NCBI RefSeq assembly: GCF_001540865.1
Contig: NW_017893363.1
Location: 34,068-98,067 of the forward strand
Reading direction: 5' to 3'
Source of the DNA: Ananas comosus
Taxonomy: Eukaryota; Streptophyta; Magnoliopsida; Poales; Bromeliaceae
DNA length: 64,000 nt
How positions within the stretch are numbered: position 1 is the stretch's first letter; each line of letters opens with the position of its first letter. Position numbers and translations under genes: made by a program. A model generated the notes under the pieces. The model saw only the letters and a program-made list of their open reading frames with translations. It made no database searches and was not told the origin of the DNA. Positions 35,259 to 46,776 of this stretch are shown here, piece by piece.

Positions 35259-37993
35259 TGTGAGGAAGTGAATTCTCGAAATCCGAGGATTGTACTTCAT
35301 CCAGGATCGACTGACTGTCGAGAGTGTACCCTTTGTGGGAGTTGGAATGTCCAAAACACAAAAAGGTGCTTTGGAGTTGAGTTCGCGAGAGCAATTGGTG
35401 CAAACTGCACTTTTGGGCTGATGTTGCTCTCGGGGACCGGTCTCTGGAGGTAAGAGACCGGCTCCCTTGGCTGGGTGTTGCGGGGTTGCATGATGCAACC
35501 AGTCCTTGGCAGGAGGGACCGGTTCCCGAACGTTGTCCCAGCGAGAAATGCCAAAAATTGGCTAAGTCCTGAAAATTTAGCTCTCGGGGACCGGTCTCTC
35601 AGGCGAGGACCGGTCTCCTGAGGACCGGTCTCCCGGGGAGAGACCGGTTCCCGAACGCGTGCGCCCGAGGGAGGCCCTCGGGGACCGGTCCCAAGTCGGG
35701 GAGACCGGTCCCTCCACGCAAGAACTGCCCAGTGAGTGCAGTGTAAAGGAGTGAAAGTTGATGGGCTTTTATGCAAAATGGCTTTTATTTGAGTGGGCTG
35801 AGCCCTCTCTCTCCCTCACACTCTCATTTTCTCCCTCTCATTCTCTCTCATTGCTCCCTCTCTCTATCTCTAGAAAGGAAAGAACAAAAGAGAAGAAGGA
35901 GAAGAAAGAGAAGAAGAAGAAGGAGGAGAAGAAGAAGAAGAAGGAGGAGAACAGGATAAAGAAGGCTTTGGGCAACTTCATCTCCCTCTCCTCTTCTCTT
36001 TGGTGTAGCTCTTGAGGTAGGCTACTAAACCCTAGCTTGTACAATGTAGGGTTTTGGGTTTTTATGCTTTGGAATGGGTCAAATGGAACCTAAGCTTGCT
36101 TCTAAATAGATCAATCCTAAGAAATCTAGGGATTTATTGGTGGTTTGCTATAGGTGCAAACCTAGGGCTCTAAAATAGAGTTTTTTGTAAAAGTATGAGA
36201 TTGATCTCATTTGAAGCCTTGGAAACCCTATTGATAGGTCACAAAACGCGGGGGCGAAGTCGGTTTTAGCATTCGGCGAACCGACGTGAAGTTCTCAGCA
36301 AAATCGGGCCAGGCTAGTGTTGATTCGGGCGAGGATGGCTAAAGCCTTTTCGTAAAGTTCGCCAAGAAGGATTTCCCAAGCCTCTACATCGATTAAAGGT
36401 GGGGGGTGCCATCCCGATGCTTTTGAACTCCTTTCTAGGTCTTAGATTGCATTTTAATCTCAGCTCTTCATGTTGCATTGTAGGATTGCATAGTAGTACC
36501 ATTCCTTATGCTTTCTAAATGATAACCTAGTGTACTTGGAACGCTTGGTAACTAGATAAGTGAGGATTGGGTCGGAATGTGGATCCTATGATGCTAAAGA
36601 TAGAGATGAACCCGATGGGGGTGTTGATGACATAGAAGTATTGTTAATGTTAAAGAACAAACGAGTGGCATCCAAACATTGAATAATGACGAGTGGCATT
36701 AATGTAGTGTAAATGACACTAGAGGTCGATGGACCTAGGGATAGGTGGATCCCTTAGAAAATGCCTTGTGAACAATAAATTTAGAAACGCTAAATAGCAT
36801 TGCATGAATGTCAGGAACAAATGATCCAGCGAGAGATATTGACCCTAGTGGTAGGGCTTCCTCACTTGGAGAGGATTTGATTGGGTTGTGGACCCCAGGT
36901 ATAGTGCATCCTCACTTGGAGAGGATTTGATTGGGTTGTGGACCCTAGTGATAGTGCTTCCTCACTTGGAGAGGATTCGATTGGGTATTGACCCTAGATG
37001 TAGGGTATCCTTACTTGGAGAGGATAGATCTAGCTCACAATCTGCGGTTGGGATGGTAAAGCCATCCAATCCCCACATGGAGGGGATTGTCGTCGAGTAC
37101 TCCGGAGTGTCGCGCGACTAGGACCACTTGGAGGTCCGGACCACATGGAGGTCCGCAGACGGTCCCGGGCTTGGGTGCACTTGGAGCTCCCTCCCCACTT
37201 TGGGATTGAAAGGTGAGTCATGGGCGAGCCCTAGGGCCTCGCCACAGATTGGGTAAATGGAAAGGTTAAAGGTTTATTAATGTCATTGAACATTGCTATT
37301 CGAACATGGATCGAATTTGTTAGCATGATAGCAAACCTTTATTATATGATGCATGCATTCATATTCATGATTATGGGCATAGTAGCATAGTTTTCCTACT
37401 ACTGCATTTACAGCTTTCAGATACATATCTATCTATCTATCTGTTGTTACTTGTGCCCACTTGGACCTAGTGGGGAGATCGGCAGAGTCGGCGGCCGAGC
37501 CCACTGGGAACTATGGAAGATAGTTCTCACCCCACTCTATTTCCAGTGGTAGGTTCAGGGCTGCAGAGAGAGGACCGCGGCAAGGGCGTCGCGCCCGACC
37601 AGTGAGACCGTGGTAGTATAGTAGCTTTCCTTTTTGCATTAGTTACCTATGTATTGAGAGAAATCATTGTAGGTGAGGATTGGAGAGCTATGTATTTTGG
37701 ATGAAAAATATAATCATTTAAAGATAATGATGTAAATGAGAATGACGAAACTATCGTAATAGTTAGCAAGTACTCTCTTTATTTTACTTGTTTATCTTGT
37801 GGATTGCTTGCTCTTTATATTGTTGGCACTGTTTGTGCCCCTGTGAATGTGTATGTGTAGAATTTAATTTCCTGGGTATACACATTCCTGTTGTGGAGGC
37901 TTGGGCGGACAGGGGAGGTGCTGTCCGTTTGGCGGCCCGTCGCCGCGGCCGAATCGTGCCAAATTGGTAGTGGTTTCGGGGCGGGGCGTGACA
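35259..37993 (+). repeat. 3' LTR of element 4
   Basis: A 2735-base LTR. In its sense-upstream part (about 35430-35720) at least eight ACCGGT cores occur, mostly as GGGACCGGTC or GAGACCGGTT. They are followed by a pyrimidine tract (35800-35875) and a purine tract (35876-35965). The 32-bp unit occurs once (about 37290-37320), and there are four minisatellite units (36840-37030). Confidence 0.92.
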
Positions 37994-39040
37994 ATAGATC
38001 TAGCTCACAGTCTGCTTTTGGGGTGGTATAGCCATCCATATCCCCACATAGAGGGGATTGTCGTCGAGTACTCCGGAGTGTCGTGCGACTAGGACCACTT
38101 GGAGGTCCGGACCACATGGAGGTCCGCAGACGGTCCNCGTCGAGTACTCCGGAGTGTCGTGCGACTAGGACCACTTGGAGGTCCGGACCACATGGAGGTC
38201 CGCAGACGGTCCCGGGCTTGGGTGCACTTGGAGCTCCCTCCCGACTTTGGGATTGAAAGGTGAGTTATTGGCGAACCCAAGGGCTTCGCTACAGATTGGG
38301 TAAAAGAACAGTGAACAATGTCATTGAACATTATTAATCGAACATGGATCGAATTCGTTAGCATGATAGTAAACTTTTACTATATGATGCATGCATTCAT
38401 TACACATCATTATGGGCATAGTAGCATAGTCTTCCTACTATCGCATTTACAGCTTTCAGATATCTATCTATCTATCTATTTGTTGTTGCTTGTGCCCACT
38501 TGGACCTAGTGGGGAGATCGGCAAAGTTGGCGGCCGAGCCCACTGGGAACTATGGAAGATAGTTCTCACCCCACTCTATTTCCAATGGTAGGTACCGGGC
38601 TGCCGAGAGAGGACCGCGGTAAGGGCATCGCGCCCGACCAGTGAGACCATGGTAGTATAGTAGCTTTCCTTTTTGCATTAGTACACCTATGTATTGAGAG
38701 AGATTTATTGTAGGTGAGGATTTGAAGAGCTATGTATTTTGCATGAATGATGTAATCGTTTAAAGAAAATAATGTAAATGAAAAGGATGAACTATTGTAA
38801 TAGTTAGCAAAGTACTCTCTTTATATCACATGTTATTCCGGTCGATTACTTGCTCTTGTAGTTGCTGGCACTATTTGTGCCCCGTTGAATTGTATGTTAG
38901 AATTTAAATTTCTGGGAAATTCTTGTACACATTCTTGTTGTGAGCCTTGGGCGGACAGGAGAGGTGCCGTCCGTTCGGCGGTCCGCTCGCCGTGCCCGAA
39001 TCGTGCCAAATTGGTAGTGGTTTCGGGGCGGGGAGTGACA
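37994..39040 (+). repeat. Right part of element 5 5' LTR, with a 75-bp overlap duplication
   Basis: It continues the LTR interrupted at 27582 and ends GGGGCGGGGAGTGACA at 39040. Bases 38062-38136 and 38138-38212 are identical over 75 bases around a single N at 38137. This is the same unmerged-overlap pattern as at 3996. Confidence 0.88.
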
Positions 39041-39047
39041 GCCTTTG

Positions 39048-39059
39048 TGGTATCAGAGC
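39048..39059 (+). promoter_or_regulatory. Primer binding site of element 5
   Basis: A perfect TGGTATCAGAGC, seven bases after the 5' LTR end. Confidence 0.9.
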
Positions 39060-39379
39060 AATGAGAGCAAGTAAAGAGAGAAAGTCTAGGATGACCTAGG
39101 AGACCCTAGGTTGGTAAGCCCTAAGGTTATAGGTGCGTAAGCGGAACGTGAACCTATAGCGATGGCGGAAGTTGATTCGATTGGGTCGAAGTTGGTAATA
39201 TGTCTCTAGTTGTGATTAGAGACGGATCCAAGTGGTATGAGTTCTTGTCTTGAGGTGGTTGTGTCGGCGGCCGACGACATGATACCAAGAGTCTAGAATG
39301 AGTACACTTGTGTGCTTCCGCCCGATTTTGTTGATTGAGTCATCATGTGTCGTAATTTCGACGAGGTAATTGGTTAAGA

Positions 39380-42300
39380 TGACTGACCAAGTATTTGCGT
39401 TTCAGGGACTAATGTCTCCAAGACGCTACGCACGTAGATCTGCCCCAGCACCAACTCCTGAGGTGCCCGAGCAGACGGAACCGAGCATGATGGATCGGTT
39501 GCAAGCGCAAGTGACCGCGCTGACCAATGTGGTGCAGCGCTAGGAGACCCGATTCGAGCGGCCTCAGGATCTTTTGGAGCGGCAGGTTGCGGCGGCGGCT
39601 GCAACGGTGAATGAGGGCGGTGGTCCGCCCGCACCCTCGACTCATGTACCCCGAGCGGCAGAGGGTGAGGGCATAGCGGCGGTTCGGGTGACGGCATGCC
39701 CACCGCCAGCGATCGTACCACAGGCGACGTCGGGATCGGCTACCCCTAATGTGATGGCCGAAGATGTGGAAGGTGAGCGCGCATTGGCGGCTCTTATCAA
39801 GTTCAACAAGTTCCATCCGCCAGCCTTCGAGGGCGAGAAGGTGGAACCGGAGATGGTCGAGTCTTGGATCGACTCGATGGAAACCCTTTTCAATGATTTG
39901 CGTACCTTGAAGAGGGACAAAGTGTATCTCGCCACCCATTGCTTGGAAAAGGCTGCAAAGGTCTGGTAGAAGCTCGTCAAACGGGATCGGCTTCCCGGCC
40001 TTGCGCCAATGTTGTGGGAGGAATTCAAGTGGGAGATGTTCGCCAACTATTTCCCCGATACATTGAAGCGGAAACTCAAGGAGAAATTCCGCAAGTTGGA
40101 GCAAGGGGACCGCTCAGTGGCGGAGTATGAGCAAGAATTCTCCCACATTATAGATTGTGTCCCGGATGTTGTAAAGGATGACCGGGACCGGGCCGAGTGG
40201 TTCTTGCGAGGACTTCGATCGAGAATCTACAAGGCCGTGCAAATATTCAAGCTCACGACCTTTGCAGAGGTCTTCGATCGAGCGCTGTGGGCGGAGCACG
40301 GAGATGCTCACGTTCGGGAGAAGCGTGAGCTTTTGGCCGAGTCCAAGGATAAGGGCAAGAAACGCCAAGGCGGCGGTAGTTCGGGGGGACAAGCACGTTA
40401 CAAGAAACCCCCGAAGTATCTACGCACTCAACAGAAGAGCGGTGGAGCACGGCGATGCATTGTATGCGGCGGAGACCACCCAGTCTCGCGCTGTGAGCAA
40501 GGCCGAGGCAAGTGCTACAAGTGTGGGCAACTGGGGCACTTCATTCGGGACTGCCCGGGAGGAGGTGCCTCACCTGCCCCATCAATTGCATCGGCGCCGG
40601 CGATTCCGGCTCACTATGGAAGAGCTCCACCGACGGCCGCGTCGACGGGACGCGTGATGATGCCGCGCCAACCTGAAGTGGTGCGATCGGCCCCGAGCGG
40701 ACGGGTATTTGCCGCTCAGGTCCAAGCTCAGGAACCTGCAGAGGCGGAGGAGCATTGCCTTGTGGCAGGTATGGTTTTAATTAACGGAGTTCGCTCCTGG
40801 ACTTTATTTGATACAGAAGCCACGCATTCATTCATAAGTAGATCATTTGCACGCATGCATGACATTCTCATAGAGGCGAGTGACAAGTGGCGAGTGGAGG
40901 GCCCTGGGTCGACGTTTAACACTTACTCGGAGTGTGCGTCGTGTCCAGTACAAGTGGGTGACTGGATAATGACTATTTGGACGCTAGAACTCCAGAAGCT
41001 TGAGGCTTATGACGTCATTCTGGGAATGGACTGGCTCTCGAAATATCACGCAACGATTGACTGCAAGAGTAGGGTGATCATGTTCCGTGAGCCAGGACAA
41101 AAGGAGTTCACATATCGGGCTTGTCAAAGCTCGTGCTTCGTTGCGACGGTGTCGGTGACGAGAGCAAGGAAGTTGGTTAACAGCGGTTGCACTGCATTCT
41201 TAGCGACTGTTGTGGAAGTGGAACGAGTAGCTCCAACATTAGAGGAGTTATCGGTGGTGCGGGAGTTCCCGGATGTGTTTCCTGCGGAGTTGCCGGGGAT
41301 ACCACCGGATCGGAAGATCGAGTTCGTCATAGACTTGGTCCCCGGTACCGCACCAATCTCGAAGGCTCCGTACCGAATGGCGCCGGCGGATTTGAAAGAG
41401 TTGAGGAGTCAATTGCAAGACCTCCTCGACAAGCAATTTATCCGGCAAAGTGTATCACCGTGGGGAGCCCCGGAGTTATTTGTACGGAAGAAGGATGGAT
41501 CGTTTCGACTCTGCGTGGATTATCGAGAGTTGAACAGAGTCACGATCAAGAACAAGTACCCACTACCCCGAATCGATGACTTGTTCGATCAGTTGCAGGG
41601 GTCGTGTGTGTACTCGAAGATAGATTTGCAGTCTGGCTACCACCAACTGAAGATCAAGCCGGAGGATGTGGAGAAAATTGCGTTTCGTACACGGTATGGA
41701 GACTATGAATTTACGGTCATGCCATTTGGACTCACGAATGCTCCAGCGGCGTTCATGGATTTGATGAACCGTGTCTTCAGGAAGTTTTTGGATCGATTTG
41801 TCGTGGTCTTCATAGACGACATATTGGTCTATTCTCGTAGTGACGAGGAACATGCTGAGCATTTGAGAATAGTGCTTCAAGTCCTTCGGGAGGAGAAGCT
41901 ATATGCTAAGCTGAAAAAGTGTGACTTTTGGCTTCGCGAGGTCGCCTTCTTAGGGCATGTGATTTCCACGGGTGGAGTTTCTGTAGACCCGAGGAAAGTT
42001 GAGGCAATCAAGGATTGGCCGCGCCAGGCAAATGTCACGGAGGTTCGAAGCTTCGTGGGCTTGGCGGGCTACTATAGGCGATTTGTGGAAGGCTTTTCCA
42101 AGATAGTGATTCCACTTACCTGCTTGACTCAGAAAGGCACCAAGTCTGTTTGGAGAGAAGAGTGCGACCGGAGTTTCAAAGAGTTGAAGCAAAGATTGAC
42201 TTCGACCCCGGTGCTCGCTCTACCGGTGCAGGGCGAAGACTTCGTGGTCTATAGCGATGCCTCCTACCTTGGATTGGGGTGTGTCTTGATGCAAAACGGG

Positions 42301-44147
42301 AAGGTAATTGCCTACGACTCCCATCAGCTGAAGAGCTATGAAAAGAACTACCCCATCCATGATTTGGAGCTAGCGGCGGTGATTTTTGCCTTGAAGCTAT
42401 GGAGGCACTACTTATATGGTGCCCATTGTGAGATCTATACCGACCACAAGAGCTTGAAGTACCTGTTCATACAGAAGGAGCTCAATATGCGTCAGCGGCG
42501 GTGGTTGGAGCTATTAAAGGATTATGACATTGATATCCTCTACCACCCCGGGAAGGCAAATGTGGTCACGGATGCGCTGAGTAGGAAGTCAGCAGAGAAC
42601 CTTGCCATGTGGGTTACCAATCAATCTCCCCTGTGGCTGGAGATGGAGCGACTGGACCTCAAAGTAGTTACTCCCGAGACTCCAGCTCAGTTGATGGCAC
42701 TCGTTGTCCAACCGACCTTGTTGGAGAGGATCAAAGATCTGCAACCCGCAGACCCAGAACTCCAAAAGGTGCGGCGAAATATCGAGGAAGGGCATGGCGG
42801 CGATTTCAATGTAGACGCCGATGGCACGCTTCGGTTTCGAAACCGGTGGTGTGTGCCGAAAGATGGAGAGCTTCGTGAATTGATTCTACAAGAAGCATAC
42901 CGATCTCCATATGTTGATCACCCGGGCGGCACCAAAATATATCAAGGACTAAAAATGCACTATTGGTGGCCGGGAATGAAAGGTGATATTGGACGCTTTG
43001 TGGCGAAGTGCTTAACATGCTAACAAGTGAAGGCCGAGCGTCGATTTTCAGCGGGAAAGCTTCAAAGCCTACCAATTCCCGTTTGGAAATGGGAGGATAT
43101 ATCGATGGACTTCGTGGTCGGCTTGCCTCACTCAACGGGCGGCCACAATGCAATTTGGGTAATTGTGGATCGATTGACGAAGTCGGCTCACTTCTTGCCG
43201 ATTCACACCACGTGGTTGGGTGACAAAGTTAGCGCAGGTATACCTCGACGAGATAGTGAGACTGCATGGGGTGCCGAAATCGATCGTGTCAGATCGTGAC
43301 CCCCGGTTCACTTCACACTTCTGGAAGAGCCTGCAGGGAGCCCTTGGCACACGGCTCGACTTTAGCACCGCATTTCATCCTCAGACCGATAGGCAAATAG
43401 AGAGAACCATTCAGACTCTGGAGGATATGTTGCGAGCGTGCCATCGACTATAAGGGAAGTTGCTGTGACCACCTACCTATGGCCGAGTTCGCCTACAACA
43501 ACAGTTATCATGCTAGTGTAGAGATGGCACCATTCGAGGATCTTTATGGGCGGACGTGTCGGTCTCCTATACACTGGAGCGATGTGGATGAGCGTACAGA
43601 GTTCGGCCCCGATGTTCTGCGAGAAGCGGAGGAGAAAGTCCGCATTGCTTGCAAGAGATTCCTCACGGCGCAGTCGAGACAGCAAAGCTATGCAGATAGG
43701 CGCCGATGAGATATAGAGTTCGCGGTGGGCGACCGCGTATTCTTGAAAGTTTCACCGATGTGGGGTGTGAAGCGGTTTGGAGTACGGGGAAAATTGAGTC
43801 CCCGATATATTGGACCCTATGAGATATTGGAACGAGTCGGCATGGTGGCTTACCGACTTGCCTTGCCGCCGAAGCTCGCGGATGTACACAATGTATTCCA
43901 TGTCTCCAATCTCTGTAAGTATATTCACGACCCCGAGCATGCGATGCTATATGAGCCACCGGAGCTTCAAGAGGACTTGAGCTATGAAGAGTTTCCGGTA
44001 ATAATTATCGCACGAGAGGTGCGAAAGTTGAGGAATCGAGAAATTCCCTACGTGAAGGTTAGGTGGAGCAATCATGATGATCGCGAAGCCACCTGGGAAC
44101 TCGAGGATCTAATGAGAAAGCACCATCCTCATCTATTTGAGGAGTGA
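39380..44147 (+). pseudogene. gag-pol: Element 5 gag-pol, several stops and frameshifts
   Basis: Same layout as element 4. The longest open part, 40009-43023, spans gag C-terminus, zinc knuckle [14 protein letters not shown], protease (LFDTEATHS, where the usual DTG is DTE, so the protease active site is damaged), RT FIDD, RNase H (YSDAS) and the integrase HHCC finger to KCLTC. Lesions: a one-base loss at 39420/39421 in gag, TAG at 39541 and 39967, TAA at 43021, an extra base near 43226, a small deletion near 43440, and TGA at 43707. The integrase core continues in pieces (VSDRDPRF, then [13 protein letters not shown]). The chromodomain-like tail REVRKLRNREIPYVKV...EATWELE is intact to the natural stop at 44145-44147. 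The TAA at 43021 is at the same codon as the stop at 34060 in element 4. Confidence 0.92.
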
Positions 44148-44206
44148 GGTATGGGTTTGAGTTAAAAGTAAAGAATCGAATTAGTTTCGAGGACGAAACT
44201 CCTTTT

Positions 44207-44219
44207 AAGGAGGGGAGGA
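44207..44219 (+). promoter_or_regulatory. Polypurine tract of element 5
   Basis: AAGGAGGGGAGGA followed by the 3' LTR start at 44220. Confidence 0.8.
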
Positions 44220-45125
44220 TGTAAGGAAGTGAATTCTCGAAATCCGAGAGTTGTACTTGGTCCAGGATCGACTATTTGTCGAGAGGATACCCTTTGGGGA
44301 AGTTAAAGATGTCCAAAGTACGAAAAGTGCCTTGGAGTGGAGTCCACGAGAGCAAATGGTGCAAACTGCATGATTGGGCTGATGTTATTCTCGGGGACCG
44401 GTCTCTGGAGGTGAGGGATCGGTTCCATCGGCTGGGTGCAGCGGGGTTGCTTGATGCAACTGGTCCCTGATAGGGAGGGACCGGTTCCCGAACGTGGTCC
44501 CAGCGAGAAATGTCGAAATTTGGCTAAGTCCTGAAAATCGAGCTCTCGGGGACCGGTCTCTCAGGTGAGGACCAGTCTCCTGAGGACCGGTCTCTCGAGG
44601 GGAGACCGGTTCCCGAATGCGTGCGCCCGGGGGAGGCTCTCGGGGACCGGTCCCAAGTCGGGGAAACCGGTCCCTCCGCGCGAATTCTGCCCAGTAAAGG
44701 CTGTGCAAGGATGGAAAAGTGGAGGGGCTTAAATGCAAAATGGCCATCATATGAGGGATGTATATGGGAAATTACCCTCTCCCCCTCTCATTCTCATCCC
44801 CTCATCTCTTTCCCTCTCTGACACTCTCTTGCTCTCTTTCTCTCTAGAAAGAAAAGGAAGAAGAGAAGGAGGAGAAGAAGAAAAAGGAAAAGAAGGAGGA
44901 GAAGAAGGTGGAGAAGAAGAAGGAGATCAAGGAGAAGGCTTTGAGCATCTTTCTCTCTTTCTCTCCTCTCCATTGGTGTAGCTCAAGAGGTAAGCTACAA
45001 ACCCTATCTTGTAGAACTTAGGGTTTTTGGGCTTTGAGCTTTTGAAATGGGTCAAATGGACCTCTAGCATGCTTCTAAATAGACCAATGCTAGAATCTAA
45101 GGTTTTGATTGGGTGGTTTGCTATC
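44220..45125 (+). repeat. 3' LTR of element 5, truncated
   Basis: It matches the start of the element 5 5' LTR (25916-26813) up to GGGTGGTTTGCTAT, then breaks. It carries the ACCGGT cluster (about 44395-44675) and the CT-rich then GA-rich block (44775-44940). The remaining about 1.7 kb is missing. Confidence 0.88.
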
Positions 45126-45180
45126 TTGCATATCCTGCATCATTCCAGATGGAGCTCTACGCGATCACCTTAGATTTTAC
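45126..45180. other. Junction filler between elements 5 and 6
   Basis: A short patchwork fits neither neighbour cleanly. GCATCATTCCAGATG (45137-45151) recurs at 45331-45345 in the RNase H sequence. TACGC.ATCACCTT occurs twice (about 45159 and 45179), and ATCCTGCATCA twice (about 45132 and 45194). Such templated scraps are typical of end-joining repair after a break. Confidence 0.6.
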
Positions 45181-46776
45181 GCTATCACCTTGCCATCCTG
45201 CATCAAAACGCAGCCCAATCCATTAAGAGATGCATCGCTGTAAACCACATACCCTGCTCCAGCAATAGGTAGGGTCAGGATCAGGGCGGTCGTCAGTCGT
45301 TGCTTCAACTCTTGGAAGCTTCTCTCGCACGCATCATTCCAGATGAACTTGACACCTTTATGCGTGAGCCTCGTGAGGGGAGTAGATAGCTTGGCAAACC
45401 CCTCGACAAATCTCCGGTAATAACCGACCAATCCAAGAAAACTCCGAATCTCCGTGACGCTAGTCGGTATCGGCCAATCCTTGATAGCCTCAATCTTTTT
45501 GGGATCCACGGCTATACCCGATCCCGATATCAAGTGTTCAAGGAAGGCTACCTCTCGAAGCCAAAATTCACATTTCTTCAACTTGGCATAAAGCTCCTTT
45601 TCCCGAAGTATTTGAAGTACAAGCCTCAAATTCTCCTCGTGATCGGTATCACTTCGGGAATAAACCAAAATGTCGTCGATGAATACTACGACGAACCTGT
45701 CCAGGTAAGGCTTAAAAACACGGTTCATTAGATCCATAAAAGCTGCAGGGGCATTAGTAAGCCCAAATGGCATAACTGTGAACTCATAATGTCCATACCG
45801 TGTTCTAAAAGCCGTTTTCGACACATCCTCGGGTTTGATCTTTAACTGGTGGTATCCCAACTGCAAGTCGATCTTGGAATACACACACGATCCTTGAAGC
45901 TGATCAAACAAGTCGTCAATCCTCGGCAACGGATACTTATTCTTGATCGTGACTTTATTGAGTTCACGATAGTCCACACATAGGCGAAGTGATCCTTCCT
46001 TTTTCTTGACGAACAGAACTGGCGCTCCCCACGGCGAGACGCTCGATTGAGTGAAGCCCTTGTCCAACAGATTCTGTAGCTGTGCCCTTAGCTCCTTCAG
46101 CTCCGCCGGTGCCATCCTATAGGGTGCTTTCGAGATTGGGGTAGTTCCGGGGACGAGATCTACCACAAACTCAATCTCCCTATCAGGAGGCATACCCGGT
46201 AGCTCAGCTGGAAACACGTCCTGAAACTCTCGCACTACCAGGATATCCTCGATCCTAGGGTGTCATCCTCGCCCCTCAACACAACACTAGCCAAGTAGAC
46301 TACACATCCTCGGCTGATCAGCTGCCTAGCTCGAGACGAGCTGATCGACATCGCAAAAAGCGAACTCCGGCATCCTTTAAACACAACCTCAGTCTGCCCC
46401 GGTTCTCTAAAAGTAACCGTGCGATTCTTTCAGTCAATGGTGGCGTAGTACTTAGTTAGCCAATCCATACCCAAGACCACATCGAAATCCCTTAGCTTGC
46501 GCAGAGCAAGCAAATCCACGGGCATGATCCAATCTCCTACCCGAACAAGGCAACTAGGGCAATACTCTCTAATATCCAGAGTGTGGTCGGGTACTACAAC
46601 ATGTCCCGGATGCAATAAAGAAACCAAAGGGATGCCATGCAACTCGACAAACAGCCAATCTATAAATGAATGCGATGCACCGGTATCAAATAAAGCACGA
46701 ACTCTAATGCCATCAAGTAAAATGATACCTGCAACCACATCCTGGGCTGCTGCCGCCTCCTCGGTCTGAGCGGCAT
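45177..46776 (-). pseudogene. pol: Element 6 protease-RT fragment
   Basis: Minus strand. Bases 46430-46776 encode the protease ([40 protein letters not shown]), then an in-frame TGA. After a one-base loss near 46259, bases 45177-46235 encode RT from [13 protein letters not shown] through FIDDILVYS to the start of RNase H ([15 protein letters not shown]), where the element breaks at 45177. The RNase H end, integrase and 3' LTR are missing. The protein is close to element 1. The gag half is at 50010-52603, separated by the LTR insertion at 46777-50009. Confidence 0.88.

Larger units (their letters stand above)
27583..37993 (+). mobile_element. Element 4: complete gypsy retrotransposon, TSD ATAGA
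   Basis: A 10.4-kb element with 5' LTR 27583-30076, primer site, gag-pol 30412-35187, polypurine tract and 3' LTR 35259-37993. It is flanked by ATAGA at 27578-27582 and 37994-37998. The flanking DNA joins into the element 5 LTR (…GAGAGGATAGATCTAGCTC), which proves the nesting order. The LTRs are very similar by eye (two differences in the first about 70 bases), but the 5' LTR lacks roughly 270 bases near 29564 that the 3' LTR has (about 37220-37490). It is a recent but inactivated insertion. Confidence 0.95.
25916..45125 (+). mobile_element. Element 5: gypsy retrotransposon, with element 4 nested in its 5' LTR
   Basis: The 5' LTR is split: 25916-27582 and, after element 4 and its ATAGA duplication, 37999-39040. 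A primer site, gag-pol (39380-44147), polypurine tract and a truncated 3' LTR (44220-45125) follow. The two LTR starts agree closely (TGTAAGG.AGTGAATTC and ATCCGAGAGTTGTACTT). The right end is lost at a junction with element 6, so no target duplication can be read. Confidence 0.9.
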
